64,000 bases of DNA from Williamsia limnetica (GTDB taxonomy: Bacteria; Actinomycetota; Actinomycetes; Mycobacteriales; Mycobacteriaceae), in contig NZ_QJSP01000015.1 in NCBI RefSeq assembly GCF_003217475.1, forward strand, positions 1 to 64,000. The letters run 5' to 3'. Position 1 is the first letter of the stretch. Every line of letters begins with the position of its first letter. Positions 44,570-54,751 of this stretch are shown here, one piece after another. The position numbers and the translations under genes are program-made. The notes beneath the pieces are model-generated. The model had not been told where the DNA came from, made no database searches, and saw nothing but the letters and a program-made list of their open reading frames with translations.

Positions 44570-45784
44570 ATGAACATTCGCACTACTACTTCAGACATGA
44601 TCGGTCTGGTGGTTCCAGACGATCCGGGTGAATTGTCCTCACTGACGGAGGATCTCATCACCTTGCGCAATGCCACCGAGTCGCAACTGTCGGTTTGCGC
44701 GGCGATGATCGACCGCCTCGGGTTCGCGAAGAAGGCCGGCACGACACCGTCGATGTGGTTGCAGGACAAAGGTGCTTCGCCAGCTGCTGCATCGCGCTGG
44801 CTACGCATCGGTAAAGGTATCTCGAAGCTCGATCGCACGGCCGGCTATTTCCGGGACGGGTTCTTGTCCACCGAGCACGTCGACGCCGTGGTCAAGGGGA
44901 TCAAGCAGATCGCCGACAGGTCAGACGTCGGGATCGACGATGAGGAACGAGTCGTCTTCGAGAGAAGATTGCTGAGCCACGCCATCTCCGGAGCACGCCC
45001 TACCGAGATCGAGAAGATCGCCCAGGGTCTGGGAAACCAAGTCGCCCACGACAGCGGCGGACCCACACCGGCCGAGGACCCGACACTCAACAGACTCGAC
45101 TACGCATTCAGTGAAGGCCGGTTGGTGGGGCGGTTCGATGTGGATGCGCAGATCGGCGAAAAGCTGTACGCCGCCTTGGATCTGTGGAGCAGGGCACGTC
45201 CCGAACCCGATGGATCTGATGACGCTCGGATTCCCACCCAGCGCCGCGCCGATGCGCTGCACCAACTCCTCGATTGCGGCGGTGGTGGCGGCGACGGCCT
45301 GGTGTCGGCGCCCCGGACTGAGGTGAACGTGACCGTGCCGGCAGATCATCCTGATCAGGCGTCGCTAGACTGGATGGGACCGATCACGGAAGCCCTGGCG
45401 GAACTATTGGCGTGTGATTCCTCGATGGCATCAGTGATCTTGGACAGCCACGGGGTACCGATCGACATGGGCCCATCGAAGCGGCTGTTCACAGGCGCTG
45501 TGCGCAAGGCGATCATCATTCGCGACCAATGCTGCATCAAGTGCGGGGGATCGGCATCTTGGTCTGATTGCCACCACATCATCTACTGGTCCGATGGTGG
45601 CACGACAACTTTGGGCAACGGGTGCCTCCTGTGCCGGACCTGCCACCGGGCAGTTCACACTACCGGCTGGGAGATCACCATGGGATCTGACGGGCACCCG
45701 TGGTTGGTCCCGCCCGCCGAGATGGACCCGCAACGAAGACCTTTGCCCGCCTACAACCGTCGCACCATGACACTGGCTGCCTGA
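44570..45784 (+). CDS. 13E12-type DUF222/HNH endonuclease-like protein
   Basis: 404 residues. The N-terminal DUF222 domain covers about 30-300 (MWLQDKGASPAAASRWLRIG, YFRDGFLSTEHVDAVV). The C-terminal HNH domain has zinc-type CIKCG, the catalytic DCHHIIYWSDGG, the Asn of LGNGCLLC and CRTCH. The family is repeated in mycobacteria and relatives and is thought to be a mobile or DNA-damage-linked nuclease. Here it has its own promoter region with a LexA-like box. No flanking repeats or partner genes mark it as a recent insert. Confidence 0.87.
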   Translation: MNIRTTTSDMIGLVVPDDPGELSSLTEDLITLRNATESQLSVCAAMIDRLGFAKKAGTTPSMWLQDKGASPAAASRWLRIGKGISKLDRTAGYFRDGFLSTEHVDAVVKGIKQIADRSDVGIDDEERVVFERRLLSHAISGARPTEIEKIAQGLGNQVAHDSGGPTPAEDPTLNRLDYAFSEGRLVGRFDVDAQIGEKLYAALDLWSRARPEPDGSDDARIPTQRRADALHQLLDCGGGGGDGLVSAPRTEVNVTVPADHPDQASLDWMGPITEALAELLACDSSMASVILDSHGVPIDMGPSKRLFTGAVRKAIIIRDQCCIKCGGSASWSDCHHIIYWSDGGTTTLGNGCLLCRTCHRAVHTTGWEITMGSDGHPWLVPPAEMDPQRRPLPAYNRRTMTLAA

Positions 45785-45899
45785 TCCGCTGGACCTGTAG
45801 ATACCGCACCACAACAACTTCCAGACCGCTCCACCCGCGCACCCGAGAACGCTTCGGGACCGCGCTTGCACATTGACAATTCCACAGTGTGAAAACGCA

Positions 45900-45936
45900 T
45901 GGTGCTGCCGCCCGGACGGGCCGGGAGGCAGCACCA
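45900..45936 (-). terminator. Hairpin terminator of the aldarate operon
   Basis: TGGTGCTGCC (45900-45909) pairs with GGCAGCACCA (45927-45936), with an inner CCCGG/CCGGG stem. On the minus strand it lies about 50 bases after the stop of the 2-hydroxyacid dehydrogenase and is followed by TGCGTTTTC. Confidence 0.65.
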
Positions 45937-45986
45937 CGGGCACGGTCGACGCCAGCAGGGCGCGGTCGGCGTTCGGATCGGCGGAC

Positions 45987-46961
45987 TCAGCGCACGGTGC
46001 GCGCGAGGGTGAGACCTCGCTCCAATCTGCGAATGTTGTCCGCGATGTCGCGGACACGGCCCACAAAAGTGTCCTCGGTGACCCCGGAGGCATGGGGTGT
46101 CATCAACAGATTCGGCAGCTCGGCGAACGGGAGTTGACCGGGGTCGCCTATCCCGTCGGGGCTGGGGTAGGAATACCAGACGTCGATGGCCGCCGCCCGA
46201 ATGATGTTGCTGCTCAATGCGTCGAAGAGTGCCTCCTGCTGAACCAGTGGTCCACGTCCGACGTTGATCAGTACGCCGTCGCTGCCGAGCGCTGCGAACT
46301 CGTCTGGGCCGATCATCCCGCGGGTGTGCTCGGTCAGTGGGGTCGACACGACGACGATGTCGGATTCGGTCATCAGGCGGGTCAGGTCAGCGGCATAGCC
46401 CGCCCACGACAGTCCCGTGGCCACCGGATCGATGGTGCCCCGGCCGGTGACCGCGCAACCACTGCAGCCGAGAGCACGTAGGTGATTCCAGCTCTTGGAG
46501 CCGATGTGTCCGAAGCCGACGAATCCGATGTGCGCTCCGTTCATCGACAAGGGTTGTCCGAGCGCATCGTCATACACCGACGTCGACCAAAGGCCGCCCC
46601 GAAGTGCTTTGTCCTGCGCGATGAATCCGCGTCGCAACATGATTGCCGAGGACAGCACGTATTCGGCGATCGAGTCCTCGTGATGAAAGGTGTTGGCTAC
46701 CCTGGTGCGCGGGTCGAGTGCTGCGAAGGCGACGTTGTCGGTGCCCGCGCCCGCCACATGAACGAGCTGCAATCGGGGTGCGGCGGCCGCCATCGCAGCG
46801 GTGAACCTGCCACCGACATAGACGTCGGCGTCTGCCAGGTCGGACGCGATCGCGGCTTCGTCGAACCGGTTGTGCCAGATCACGTCGGTATGTGGCGGAA
46901 TCAGACTTTCGAAGAGTTTTCGATGTGGCGACAGGTTCCGGTCGCCGATGACCACGCGCAT
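45987..46961 (-). CDS. D-2-hydroxyacid dehydrogenase family protein
   Basis: 324 residues. NAD motif GFVGFGHIGSKSWNHLRALG sits near 146; catalytic Arg in INVGRGPLVQQ, Glu after it and His in MTPHASGVTED are all there. Relatives reduce 2-keto acids such as glyoxylate, hydroxypyruvate or tartronate semialdehyde-type compounds. It ends an eight-gene run that includes glucarate dehydratase 15 bases upstream, so it likely acts on a side product of sugar-acid breakdown. The true substrate is unknown. Confidence 0.82.
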   Translation of the reverse strand: MRVVIGDRNLSPHRKLFESLIPPHTDVIWHNRFDEAAIASDLADADVYVGGRFTAAMAAAAPRLQLVHVAGAGTDNVAFAALDPRTRVANTFHHEDSIAEYVLSSAIMLRRGFIAQDKALRGGLWSTSVYDDALGQPLSMNGAHIGFVGFGHIGSKSWNHLRALGCSGCAVTGRGTIDPVATGLSWAGYAADLTRLMTESDIVVVSTPLTEHTRGMIGPDEFAALGSDGVLINVGRGPLVQQEALFDALSSNIIRAAAIDVWYSYPSPDGIGDPGQLPFAELPNLLMTPHASGVTEDTFVGRVRDIADNIRRLERGLTLARTVR

Positions 46962-46976
46962 TGTTGTGCCGATCTG

Positions 46977-48332
46977 TCAGGCCCGCACCAGCGCGGGGCG
47001 TTTGCTGTCGAAAGTCCAATTCGGCACGAGAAACTGCATACCCACCGAGTCGTCCCGCGACCCCAATCCCTCGCGCATGTACAACTCGTGGGCTGCCTCC
47101 ACCTGTGCCATGTCGAGATCCACGCCGAGGCCTGGGCGATCGGGCACCGTCAGGTGACCGTCGGTGATCTCGTAGGGTTCCTCGGTGATCCGTTGGCCGT
47201 CCTGCCAGATCCAATGGGTATCGATCGCCGTGACGTTTCCCGGAGCGGCGGCAGCGACATGGGTGAACATCGCCAGAGAGACGTCGAAGTGGTTGTTGGA
47301 GTGCGATCCCCAGGTGAGGCCCCAGGCATCGCACAGCTGCGCCACGCGAACAGAACCGGCCATGGTCCAGAAGTGCGGATCGGCAAGGGGGATGTCGACA
47401 GCACCGGACCGGATGGTGTGGCCCATCTCGCGCCAGTCGGTGGCGATCATGTTGGTGGCGGTGAGCATCCCGGTGGCGCGCTTGAACTCGCTCATGACCT
47501 CCCGGCCGGAGAAGCCGCCCTCGGGGCCGACGGGATCTTCTGCGTAGGCGAGCACATCGCGTAATCCACGGCAGGTCTCGATCGCCTCGGACAGCAACCA
47601 CCCGCCGTTGGGATCAAGGGTGATCCTGGCCTCGGGGAAGCGCTGCGCCAGTGCCGTGACAGCCGCTGCTTCCTCACGAGGCGCAAGCACACCTCCCTTG
47701 AGCTTGAAGTCGGAAAAGCCGTAGCGGGTGTGCGCGGCTTCGGCGAGGGCGACCACGGCCTCCGGTGTCAGTGCTTCCTGGTGCCGAAGCCGCAGCCAGT
47801 CGTCGGTCTCACCGGCGCCGTCGGCGTAGTCGAGCCCGGTCTTGTTGCGGTCCCCGACGAAGAAGAGGTAGCCCAACGCCTGGACCCGCTCTCGCTGCTG
47901 TCCGTCACCGAGCAGGGCTGCGACCGGCACATCGAGGTGTTGGCCGAGAAGGTCGAGCAAGGCCGATTCGACCGCGGTGACGGCGTGGATCGCGATCCGG
48001 AGATCGAACGTCTGGTTGCCGCGCCCCCCGGCGTCGCGATCGGCGAAGGTGCGTCGCATGTCGCCGAGTACCGCGTTGTATGCGCCGATCCCACGACCGA
48101 TGACGAGTTCACGGGCGTCGTCGAGGGTTTGCCGGATCGGTTCGCCGCCAGGCACCTCGCCGACACCGGTGTTGCCGTCGGAATCGGTGATGACCACCAG
48201 GTTGCGGGTGAAGAACGGTGCGTGGGCACCGGAGAGGTTGAGGAGCATGCTGTCGCGGCCGGCGATGGGGATCACGCGCATGTCGGTGACAACGGGTGCG
48301 CCGCGGGTTGCCGAGTTCGGGTGGGTTGTCAT
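46977..48332 (-). CDS. gudD: Glucarate dehydratase
   Basis: 451 residues of the enolase superfamily, GudD branch. Diagnostic pieces are [11 protein letters not shown] (Lys pair), LDPNGGW and [10 protein letters not shown] (metal ligands), [11 protein letters not shown] and the base His in [19 protein letters not shown]. It dehydrates D-glucarate (or L-idarate) to 5-keto-4-deoxyglucarate, the KdgD substrate. A second, more distant member is encoded at 57586. It lies downstream of the transporter genes in one operon. Confidence 0.9.
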   Translation of the reverse strand: MTTHPNSATRGAPVVTDMRVIPIAGRDSMLLNLSGAHAPFFTRNLVVITDSDGNTGVGEVPGGEPIRQTLDDARELVIGRGIGAYNAVLGDMRRTFADRDAGGRGNQTFDLRIAIHAVTAVESALLDLLGQHLDVPVAALLGDGQQRERVQALGYLFFVGDRNKTGLDYADGAGETDDWLRLRHQEALTPEAVVALAEAAHTRYGFSDFKLKGGVLAPREEAAAVTALAQRFPEARITLDPNGGWLLSEAIETCRGLRDVLAYAEDPVGPEGGFSGREVMSEFKRATGMLTATNMIATDWREMGHTIRSGAVDIPLADPHFWTMAGSVRVAQLCDAWGLTWGSHSNNHFDVSLAMFTHVAAAAPGNVTAIDTHWIWQDGQRITEEPYEITDGHLTVPDRPGLGVDLDMAQVEAAHELYMREGLGSRDDSVGMQFLVPNWTFDSKRPALVRA

Positions 48333-48357
48333 TTCTGCGGCCTTTCGGGTCGTGGGG

Positions 48358-49074
48358 TCAAAGTAGTTGCTGTCCGATGAGCAGGAGGGCCCCGACGGAC
48401 GAGATCCCGATCGAGAGCCACCGCAGGCGGGCCGGGTCGAGGATCCGGTTCACGAAACGTGAAGCGAGGTATCCCAGCACGATCGCTGGGATGAGGGCGA
48501 CGAACATCTCGGCGTTCTCCCGATCGATGGCACCGGCGACTGCGAGCACCGCGATGGACATGATCGATCCCACGAGGAAGAAGGCGCTCATATTGCTGCG
48601 GAGCCGGGGACCGGTCGAGCCCTGCAGCACGAGTGCCATGGGTGGGCCACCGATAGAGGTGGCGGTGCCGAGAAGCCCTGACGCCGCGCCTGCCGTCGCG
48701 AGATTGCGGCGTCGCGGTGGCGGTGCCCAGCCCATCGTCGCCAGCACCACCCCGGCGAGCACCACGCCCGCCAGCAGCAGCGACAGGCCCTGTTCCGGCA
48801 ACAGCAGCAGCAGCGCCGCACCGGCGAGGGTGCCGGGCACCCGGCCGGCCAAGGCCCAGCCTGTCCCTCGCAGGTCCAGGCTCTGCCGCTCGCGTAGCAC
48901 CACCAGTAGCGTGACGACGACCGCCGACATGATGAGGGTGCCGGGGATCAGGCTGGGCTCGACGAGAGCGACAACCGGGGCTGCGAGCATGCCCATCCCG
49001 AACCCGATCGACGCCTGCATGCACGACGCGGCGAAGACCGCGATGGTGATGACGGAGAACGCAGCAACGCTCAC
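48358..49074 (-). CDS. TauE/SafE-family permease
   Basis: 238 residues, about eight membrane helices, beginning [20 protein letters not shown] with [14 protein letters not shown] next, a TauE/SafE-type repeat motif, and [15 protein letters not shown] in the second half. The family exports or imports sulfonates, sulfite or organic acids. GTG 49074 overlaps the preceding ATPase stop (GTGA). In this operon it may move an acid intermediate across the membrane. Confidence 0.82.
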   Translation of the reverse strand: MSVAAFSVITIAVFAASCMQASIGFGMGMLAAPVVALVEPSLIPGTLIMSAVVVTLLVVLRERQSLDLRGTGWALAGRVPGTLAGAALLLLLPEQGLSLLLAGVVLAGVVLATMGWAPPPRRRNLATAGAASGLLGTATSIGGPPMALVLQGSTGPRLRSNMSAFFLVGSIMSIAVLAVAGAIDRENAEMFVALIPAIVLGYLASRFVNRILDPARLRWLSIGISSVGALLLIGQQLL

Positions 49075-50135
49075 CCGACCGCGGTGGGTATGCCCAAGGC
49101 CACGGAGTTGCGCGGGTGGAAGCACTCGGCGACATGGGTGGGTTCGCTCAACTCAGCGCGGATCGACTTGCCCGGCGGCACCTCGGTCGCGACGGGAGGT
49201 GCCGACTCCGCGCATTCGGTGGTGGCGTGGACGCAGCGTGTGCGGAACCTGCAGCCCGACGGCGGGTTCAACGGCGACGGCACCTCACCTTCGAGGATGA
49301 TGCGCGTTCGTCGGGTGCTCGGGTCGAGAGTCGGTGCGGCCGACATCAGCGCTTCGGTGTACGGATGTAGCGGCTTGTCGAAAACCGTTTCCGTAGGGCC
49401 TGTTTCGACGATCCGACCGAGGTACATCACCGCGACACGGTCGGCGACGTGCCGGACGACCGACAAGTCGTGCGAGATGAAGATGTAGGAGATGCCCAGT
49501 TCCTTCTGCAGGTCATTGAGCAGATTGAGCACCTGCGCCTGGACCGAGAGGTCCAGTGCGGAGACCGGCTCATCGCAGATGACGACCGACGGATTGAGTG
49601 CGAGCGCCCTGGCGATGCCGAGTCGCTGACGCTGACCACCCGAGAACTCCTGCGGCGAACGGTGCTCGTCGCTCGGCCGCAGTCCCACCAGATGCAGGAG
49701 TTCGCGGACCCTGGCGGCCCGGTCGCGCTTCGACTTGTACAACGTCTTGTGCGTCCGCCACGGCTCGGAGACGATCTCTCCCGCTGTCATCCGGGCGTTC
49801 AAAGAGGCATACGGGTCTTGGAAGACCATCTGAACACGACGCCGCAGGGCGAGCATGTCCTTGCTCCCGAGGGTGTAGGGATCTACGCCGTCCCAGCTGA
49901 CGGTGCCGTCGTCGGGACGCTCCAGCATCATCAGGGTGCGGGCCAGCGTGGATTTCCCGCAACCGGATTCGCCGACGAGTCCGAGTGTCTCGCCGCGGGC
50001 GAGATCGAGGCTGATGCCGTCCAGTGCGCGGAGCTGCGTTTTGCCGTCTTTGCCCGCGGGCACCTTGAACGTCTTGGTGAGGTCCCGGACCTCGAGAACC
50101 TTCGACTTCGTGGCTGGACGGGTTGCTTCAGACAT
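49071..50135 (-). CDS. ABC transporter ATPase, DppF/OppF type
   Basis: 354 residues: Walker A GESGCGKST, Q-loop, signature FSGGQRQRLGIARAL, Walker B VVICDEP and a C-terminal oligopeptide-type Cys-rich domain (CRFRTRCVHATTEC) that often binds an iron-sulfur cluster in this family. It pairs with the ATPase upstream to power the permease. GAGGAGGT precedes the ATG at 50135, which overlaps the upstream gene by eight bases. Confidence 0.9.
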   Translation of the reverse strand: MSEATRPATKSKVLEVRDLTKTFKVPAGKDGKTQLRALDGISLDLARGETLGLVGESGCGKSTLARTLMMLERPDDGTVSWDGVDPYTLGSKDMLALRRRVQMVFQDPYASLNARMTAGEIVSEPWRTHKTLYKSKRDRAARVRELLHLVGLRPSDEHRSPQEFSGGQRQRLGIARALALNPSVVICDEPVSALDLSVQAQVLNLLNDLQKELGISYIFISHDLSVVRHVADRVAVMYLGRIVETGPTETVFDKPLHPYTEALMSAAPTLDPSTRRTRIILEGEVPSPLNPPSGCRFRTRCVHATTECAESAPPVATEVPPGKSIRAELSEPTHVAECFHPRNSVALGIPTAVG

Positions 50136-51150
50136 TGCCGACCTCCTCGGTGAAATGGCATGCGGCCGAGCGCCCGGAGGCGACGGACTGTAGTGCGGGG
50201 CGCGTGGTGCTGCAGATGTCTTGTGCCAGTGGACATCGCGCCTGGTAGACGCATCCGCTGGGGATCGAGTGCAGATCTGGCGGTGTGCCGCCGATCGACT
50301 TGAGATCCTCACCGCGCTTGGTGTGCACCGGCACCGAATCGAGGAGTCCCTTGGTGTACGGATGCTGCGGATTGGCGAAGACCTCAGAGACCGCGCCGGT
50401 CTCGACGACGTTGCCGGCGTACATGATCGCGACGCGATCGGCCTGCTCGGCGACCAGTGCCAGGTCGTGGGTGATGAGGATGACGGCCATGTCGAACTCG
50501 GTCCGCAGATTGTGCAGCAGCGACATGATCTGGGCCTGCACGGTGACGTCGAGGGCGGTCGTCGGTTCATCGGCGAGGAGCACCCGCGGGCTCAGGGCGA
50601 CGGCCATGGCAATCAGCAAACGCTGCCGCATACCGCCGGAGAACTGGTGCGGGTACGAGTCGATCCGCGATTCCGGTTCCGGGATCCCGACGTGTTCCAT
50701 CAGCCGGATCGCCTCGCGTCTGGCGGCTTTCGCCGACATCTTGCGATGGATCCGGAACGGCTCGGCCAACTGGGTGCCGACCGTGTACACGGGGTTCAGT
50801 GCGGTCAGCGCATCCTGGAACACGATGGCGAGTTCGGTACCTGCGACCTGACGCCGCTTTCGTTTGCTCGCCGTCGTGAGGTTGGTCTCGCCCAGCAGCA
50901 CTGTCCCGTCGGTGATGTCGGCGATGGGATCGAGCAGCCCGACCAGAGCCTGCGCGGTCATGGATTTGCCGCAACCCGATTCCCCGAGGAGCGCCAGGGT
51001 CTCCCCGCGGCGGGCGACGAACGACACGTGGTCGACGGCGCGAACAACACCGGTCGGGGTACGCAGATCAACGGTCAGATCGGAGACATCGAGAGCGATG
51101 CGGTCGCCGGTGGCCGTGGCGGTCGGGTTGTCGATGGCGGGAGCACTCAT
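50128..51150 (-). CDS. ABC transporter ATPase, DppD/OppD type
   Basis: 340 residues: Walker A GESGCGKSM, signature FSGGMRQRLLIAMAV, Walker B VLLADEP and the C-terminal CVYQARCPLAQDIC segment. Overlaps its neighbours on both sides by four to eight bases. Works as a heterodimer with the DppF-type partner. Confidence 0.9.
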   Translation of the reverse strand: MSAPAIDNPTATATGDRIALDVSDLTVDLRTPTGVVRAVDHVSFVARRGETLALLGESGCGKSMTAQALVGLLDPIADITDGTVLLGETNLTTASKRKRRQVAGTELAIVFQDALTALNPVYTVGTQLAEPFRIHRKMSAKAARREAIRLMEHVGIPEPESRIDSYPHQFSGGMRQRLLIAMAVALSPRVLLADEPTTALDVTVQAQIMSLLHNLRTEFDMAVILITHDLALVAEQADRVAIMYAGNVVETGAVSEVFANPQHPYTKGLLDSVPVHTKRGEDLKSIGGTPPDLHSIPSGCVYQARCPLAQDICSTTRPALQSVASGRSAACHFTEEVGNV

Positions 51151-52163
51151 GCGACTGCCTTTCGTGAGGAGAACAGACGGCGGCGGGCACGGGGCACGGT
51201 CAGGCGCCAGCGCTGGCCGGGATCGGTGGCGATACGGGCCCAGGCCGCCAGGATGGTTGCCGACACGGTGGTCACCACGATGGCCAGGCCGGGGAAGAAC
51301 GACAGCCACCATGCGGTCTGCAGATAGGTGCGTCCCTGCGAGACCATCAGGCCCCAGCTGATGTCCGGCGGCTGGATGCCGATACCCAGGAAGCTCAGTG
51401 ACGACTCGGCCAGCATCACGAAGCAGAAGTCGAGGGTGGCGACGGTGAGCAGGGTCGGGAGCAGGATGGGGAAGACGTGCGAACGGATGATGGACCCGCT
51501 GCTCGCCCCGAAGGTCCTCGCGGCGTCGACAAAGATCCGGCTCTGTAGTTCGGCCGACTCGGCCCGGGCGGTGCGCAGGTAGATGGGGATGCGGGTGAAG
51601 GCCAGTACCAGCACGATATTGGCGGCACTCGGTGAGAACACGTACAGCACCACGACCGCCAGCAGCAGTGACGGGAAACTCATGATCACATCGGCGACGC
51701 GCATCGCGGTGGTCTCACGCCAGCCGCGGTGGTAGCCGGCCCACATGCCGATCACCGATCCGATGATGCCCGAGATGACCACGGCGGGCAGCGCAACCAT
51801 CATCGTGGTCTGGCAGGCGACGATCAGCCGGGCCAGCATGCTGCGGCCGAGCGGGTCGGTGCCCAGCACGTTCATCCACCCGGTGTCGAGGTTGAAGGGG
51901 GCCAGATTCGACTCGTCCAGGTTCTGATCGGTCGCGGCAGTGCCGACCAGCCATGGCCCGAAGACTGCGACGAGCAGAACGAACGCAAGGATTCCCGCCG
52001 CGACAGTGGCCATAGGGTCGCGCAGCAGCAATTTCCAGAGGGGCATCTTGCCCGTCGGAACCTTGCCGGTGGCAACGGAATCGCCGGTGGGATCGGTGGG
52101 CGCGACCAGTGACCCGGTCGGGTCGGTGACGGTGGACTCGGTGGGTCCGGTGGCAATCGACAT
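51147..52163 (-). CDS. ABC transporter permease, DppC type
   Basis: 338 residues. A Thr/Pro/Gly-rich soluble stretch of about 40 residues precedes six membrane helices; the binding-protein-dependent permease loop includes DAARTFGASSGSIIRSHVFP and the FLGIGIQPPDISWG motif is typical of DppC. AGGAG lies seven bases before the ATG. Confidence 0.9.
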   Translation of the reverse strand: MSIATGPTESTVTDPTGSLVAPTDPTGDSVATGKVPTGKMPLWKLLLRDPMATVAAGILAFVLLVAVFGPWLVGTAATDQNLDESNLAPFNLDTGWMNVLGTDPLGRSMLARLIVACQTTMMVALPAVVISGIIGSVIGMWAGYHRGWRETTAMRVADVIMSFPSLLLAVVVLYVFSPSAANIVLVLAFTRIPIYLRTARAESAELQSRIFVDAARTFGASSGSIIRSHVFPILLPTLLTVATLDFCFVMLAESSLSFLGIGIQPPDISWGLMVSQGRTYLQTAWWLSFFPGLAIVVTTVSATILAAWARIATDPGQRWRLTVPRARRRLFSSRKAVA

Positions 52164-52172
52164 GGCGTTCTC

Positions 52173-53099
52173 CTAGACCTTGACCTTTTCGCGGACCCGC
52201 GCATCGAGCAGCGCATATCCGGCGTCTATGACGACGTTGAGAATGAAGATGCTGACCGCGGTCAGCAGGACCGCTGCCTGCAGCACCGCGAAGTCGCGTT
52301 GCAGGATCGAATCGATCATCAGCTTGCCGATGCCGGGCCAACCGAAGATGGCCTCGACCACCACCGCGCCGTTGACGAGGGCGACGGCGAGATCACCGGC
52401 GACCGTCAGTGCCGGTGCCGCTGCGTTACGGAGTGCGTGGTGGGTGACGACCCGGAAGTCGCCTGCGCCCTTACTGCGGGCGAGTCGGACGTATGGCGCC
52501 GACAGGGCTTGCACCATCGCGCCGCGAACGACCTGGGTGAGAACGCCGAGCGGCCTGATCAACAGCGTCGCGATCGGCAGGATCCACGAGAGGGTGCTGC
52601 CTGTGCCCGAGGTGGGCAGCCAACCGAAGACCACGGCGAAGATCCAGATCCCGGTGATGGCGAACCAGAAGTCGGGGACGCTGGCGGCGGTCATCGACAG
52701 CAGCGACGAGAAGCGGTCGGCAAGGGAGTTGGGGCGCAGCGCTGCCCAGCATCCGAGGATCACCGCGCCGACGATGGCCAGCAGCATGGTGAAGAACGCG
52801 AGCTGCAGGGTGGCCGGGAACGCCCGCAGGGCCATACCTGCGGCGGACTCTCCTGTGCGTAGCGACTCACCGAAATCGAGGTGGATGACACCGCCGAGGT
52901 AGTCGAGCATCTGGTTCCAGACGGGCTTGTCGAGACCGTTTTCGGCGGCGAACTCAGCGCGCTGGTCTGCCGTGGCAGAGACCGGCAGGTAGAGGTTGGT
53001 GGGGTCACCGGTCAACCGGGCGAGAAGGAAGACACCGAACAGGACCACCAGTAGTGGGATGAGGCTGGTGTACATGCGGCGTCGCAGGAAGGCGAACAT
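52173..53099 (-). CDS. ABC transporter permease, DppB type
   Basis: 308 residues, MFAFLRRRMYTSLIPLLVVL then six membrane helices; the EAA-like loop is VRLARSKGAGDFRVVTHHALRN. Ends ten bases before the DppC gene. In most genomes these permeases carry peptides, nickel or glycans; here the operon also codes for glucarate dehydratase. Confidence 0.9.
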   Translation of the reverse strand: MFAFLRRRMYTSLIPLLVVLFGVFLLARLTGDPTNLYLPVSATADQRAEFAAENGLDKPVWNQMLDYLGGVIHLDFGESLRTGESAAGMALRAFPATLQLAFFTMLLAIVGAVILGCWAALRPNSLADRFSSLLSMTAASVPDFWFAITGIWIFAVVFGWLPTSGTGSTLSWILPIATLLIRPLGVLTQVVRGAMVQALSAPYVRLARSKGAGDFRVVTHHALRNAAAPALTVAGDLAVALVNGAVVVEAIFGWPGIGKLMIDSILQRDFAVLQAAVLLTAVSIFILNVVIDAGYALLDARVREKVKV

Positions 53100-53173
53100 C
53101 TCTCACCGCTTTCTCGGTTGAGTGGGGCTGGTCATGGCGGATCCTTCGAAGGGGCGCGAGAGCGCGGGTGGGT

Positions 53174-54751
53174 TCAGTCGTTGCCGGATGCAGTGGCGTG
53201 GGTCATCTCCGCCAGGCGCATCTCGTCACCGGTTGCGGAATTGGGTTGGTAGGCAACAGTCGGTGCCTTGGCGAGCACGGCGTTCATGTGCGCGATATAG
53301 GCGTACTGCCGGATCAGACGGGGCTCGTCGGCGAGGACGGCGGCGAACGCATTCTGGCGGGCGTCGCCGATCTGCTCCTGTGCGTTCTCGATCTCGCGGT
53401 CGAAGGCGGGCGTGCCGTAGGTGCTCTGATAGCCGTCGCTGAGCAGGTACTGCTCTGCGGTGAACTGGGCATCGCCGGCCTGGTTGCCGTGCTGAATCAT
53501 CAGGATCACCGGGCCCTCGTCGGGAAAGGGACGGATTTGATAGAGCATCTGGCCTGAGGTGTCCATCATCTCGATCTTCACGTTGAGGCCGGCTTGGTCG
53601 AGCGAGTTCTGGATGACCTCGATGGTCTCGTTGATCTTGGGGAACATACCTGTCCGACCGATCAATTTGATCTGCTTGTCGACAGGAACTCCGTCGGCTT
53701 TGGCTTGCGCCACAAGCTCTTTCGCCCGGTCGAGGTCATAGGGGGTGGGTGTGATCGTGTCATTGAATCCGACGATGCTCGGGCCCACCAGTTGCGATGC
53801 CGGATCTCCGAGACCGCGGAACAGCGCCTTGATGATGCCGTCACGATTCACGGACAGGTCGATGGCCTCGCGGACGCGGTAGTCGTCGAGCGGCGGTTCG
53901 TCGGCCTGCATCCGCAGGGCGGTGGTCTCGTTGTTCGGGTAGGAGACCCCGAGGTCGCCGGCTCCGTCTTCGGGACCGAGATAGGTGGCGATCTCGGCCT
54001 CGTCGTTGGTCACCATCGCGGCCCGCACGCTGCCCTCCGTACGCCACTGGTACACGGCCCGGGTGTATTCCGGCTTAGGGCCGGAATACTCGGGGTTGAG
54101 GGCGAGAGCCAGTTTCTGGCCCGCGTCCCAGTACTCGACGAGGTAGGGACCGGTCCCGATCGGGATTCGTACTTTGTCCTTTGCGTCGGTGGTGGTCGGC
54201 ACCATTTCGATGAACGAGATGCGCAGCGGCAGAATCGGGTCGGGAGTCGGGGTGGTGACGGTGACGGTGGCAGGGTCGGTTGCCGTGACGATGAGCTCGT
54301 CGTCGCCGAACACGTATCCGTCGACCTCGCACCCGATCGAGGAGTTGATGGTGCGATTGATGGAGAAGGCGGCGTCCTCTGCGTCGAAGGTGGTGCCGTC
54401 GCTGAACTTGATTCCTTCGTGGATGCGGAAGGTCCAGGTGTTCTGCGAGGTCTGCTCCCAGGAGTCGGCGAGCTTGGGCTCGAGGTCGCCGCTGTCCGGA
54501 TTGCGCTCGATGAGCGGCTCGGTGATGTTCGACCGGACCACGGGTCCGGTGGCGGTGAGAGAGGCGTCGCACGGCTCGAGGGTCGGCGGCTCCTGGGGGA
54601 GCACGATGCGGAGGGTGTCCGGATCGGCGGCGTCGGTCTGTGTCGTATTGGCGACAGAACATCCGGTGGCGAGTGCGGCGACTGCGGCGGCAGCCACGAC
54701 AGCGCGCAGGGTGCGTCGGGAAGCCGGCTGCATCGGGGCTGCGGCGTGCAT
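53174..54751 (-). CDS. ABC transporter solute-binding lipoprotein (SBP family 5)
   Basis: 525 residues. The signal peptide ends with lipobox ALATGC, so it is a membrane-anchored receptor. The family 5 fold is shown by LRIVLPQEPPTLEPCDASL, NITEPLIERN, GIKFSDGTTFDAEDAAFSI and GTGPYLVEYWDAGQKLAL. Such proteins bind peptides, nickel complexes, oligosaccharides or opines. GGAGG lies before the ATG. Because the operon carries gudD, an aldarate or a conjugate of one is the suspected cargo; this is not shown by sequence. Confidence 0.87.
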   Translation of the reverse strand: MHAAAPMQPASRRTLRAVVAAAAVAALATGCSVANTTQTDAADPDTLRIVLPQEPPTLEPCDASLTATGPVVRSNITEPLIERNPDSGDLEPKLADSWEQTSQNTWTFRIHEGIKFSDGTTFDAEDAAFSINRTINSSIGCEVDGYVFGDDELIVTATDPATVTVTTPTPDPILPLRISFIEMVPTTTDAKDKVRIPIGTGPYLVEYWDAGQKLALALNPEYSGPKPEYTRAVYQWRTEGSVRAAMVTNDEAEIATYLGPEDGAGDLGVSYPNNETTALRMQADEPPLDDYRVREAIDLSVNRDGIIKALFRGLGDPASQLVGPSIVGFNDTITPTPYDLDRAKELVAQAKADGVPVDKQIKLIGRTGMFPKINETIEVIQNSLDQAGLNVKIEMMDTSGQMLYQIRPFPDEGPVILMIQHGNQAGDAQFTAEQYLLSDGYQSTYGTPAFDREIENAQEQIGDARQNAFAAVLADEPRLIRQYAYIAHMNAVLAKAPTVAYQPNSATGDEMRLAEMTHATASGND

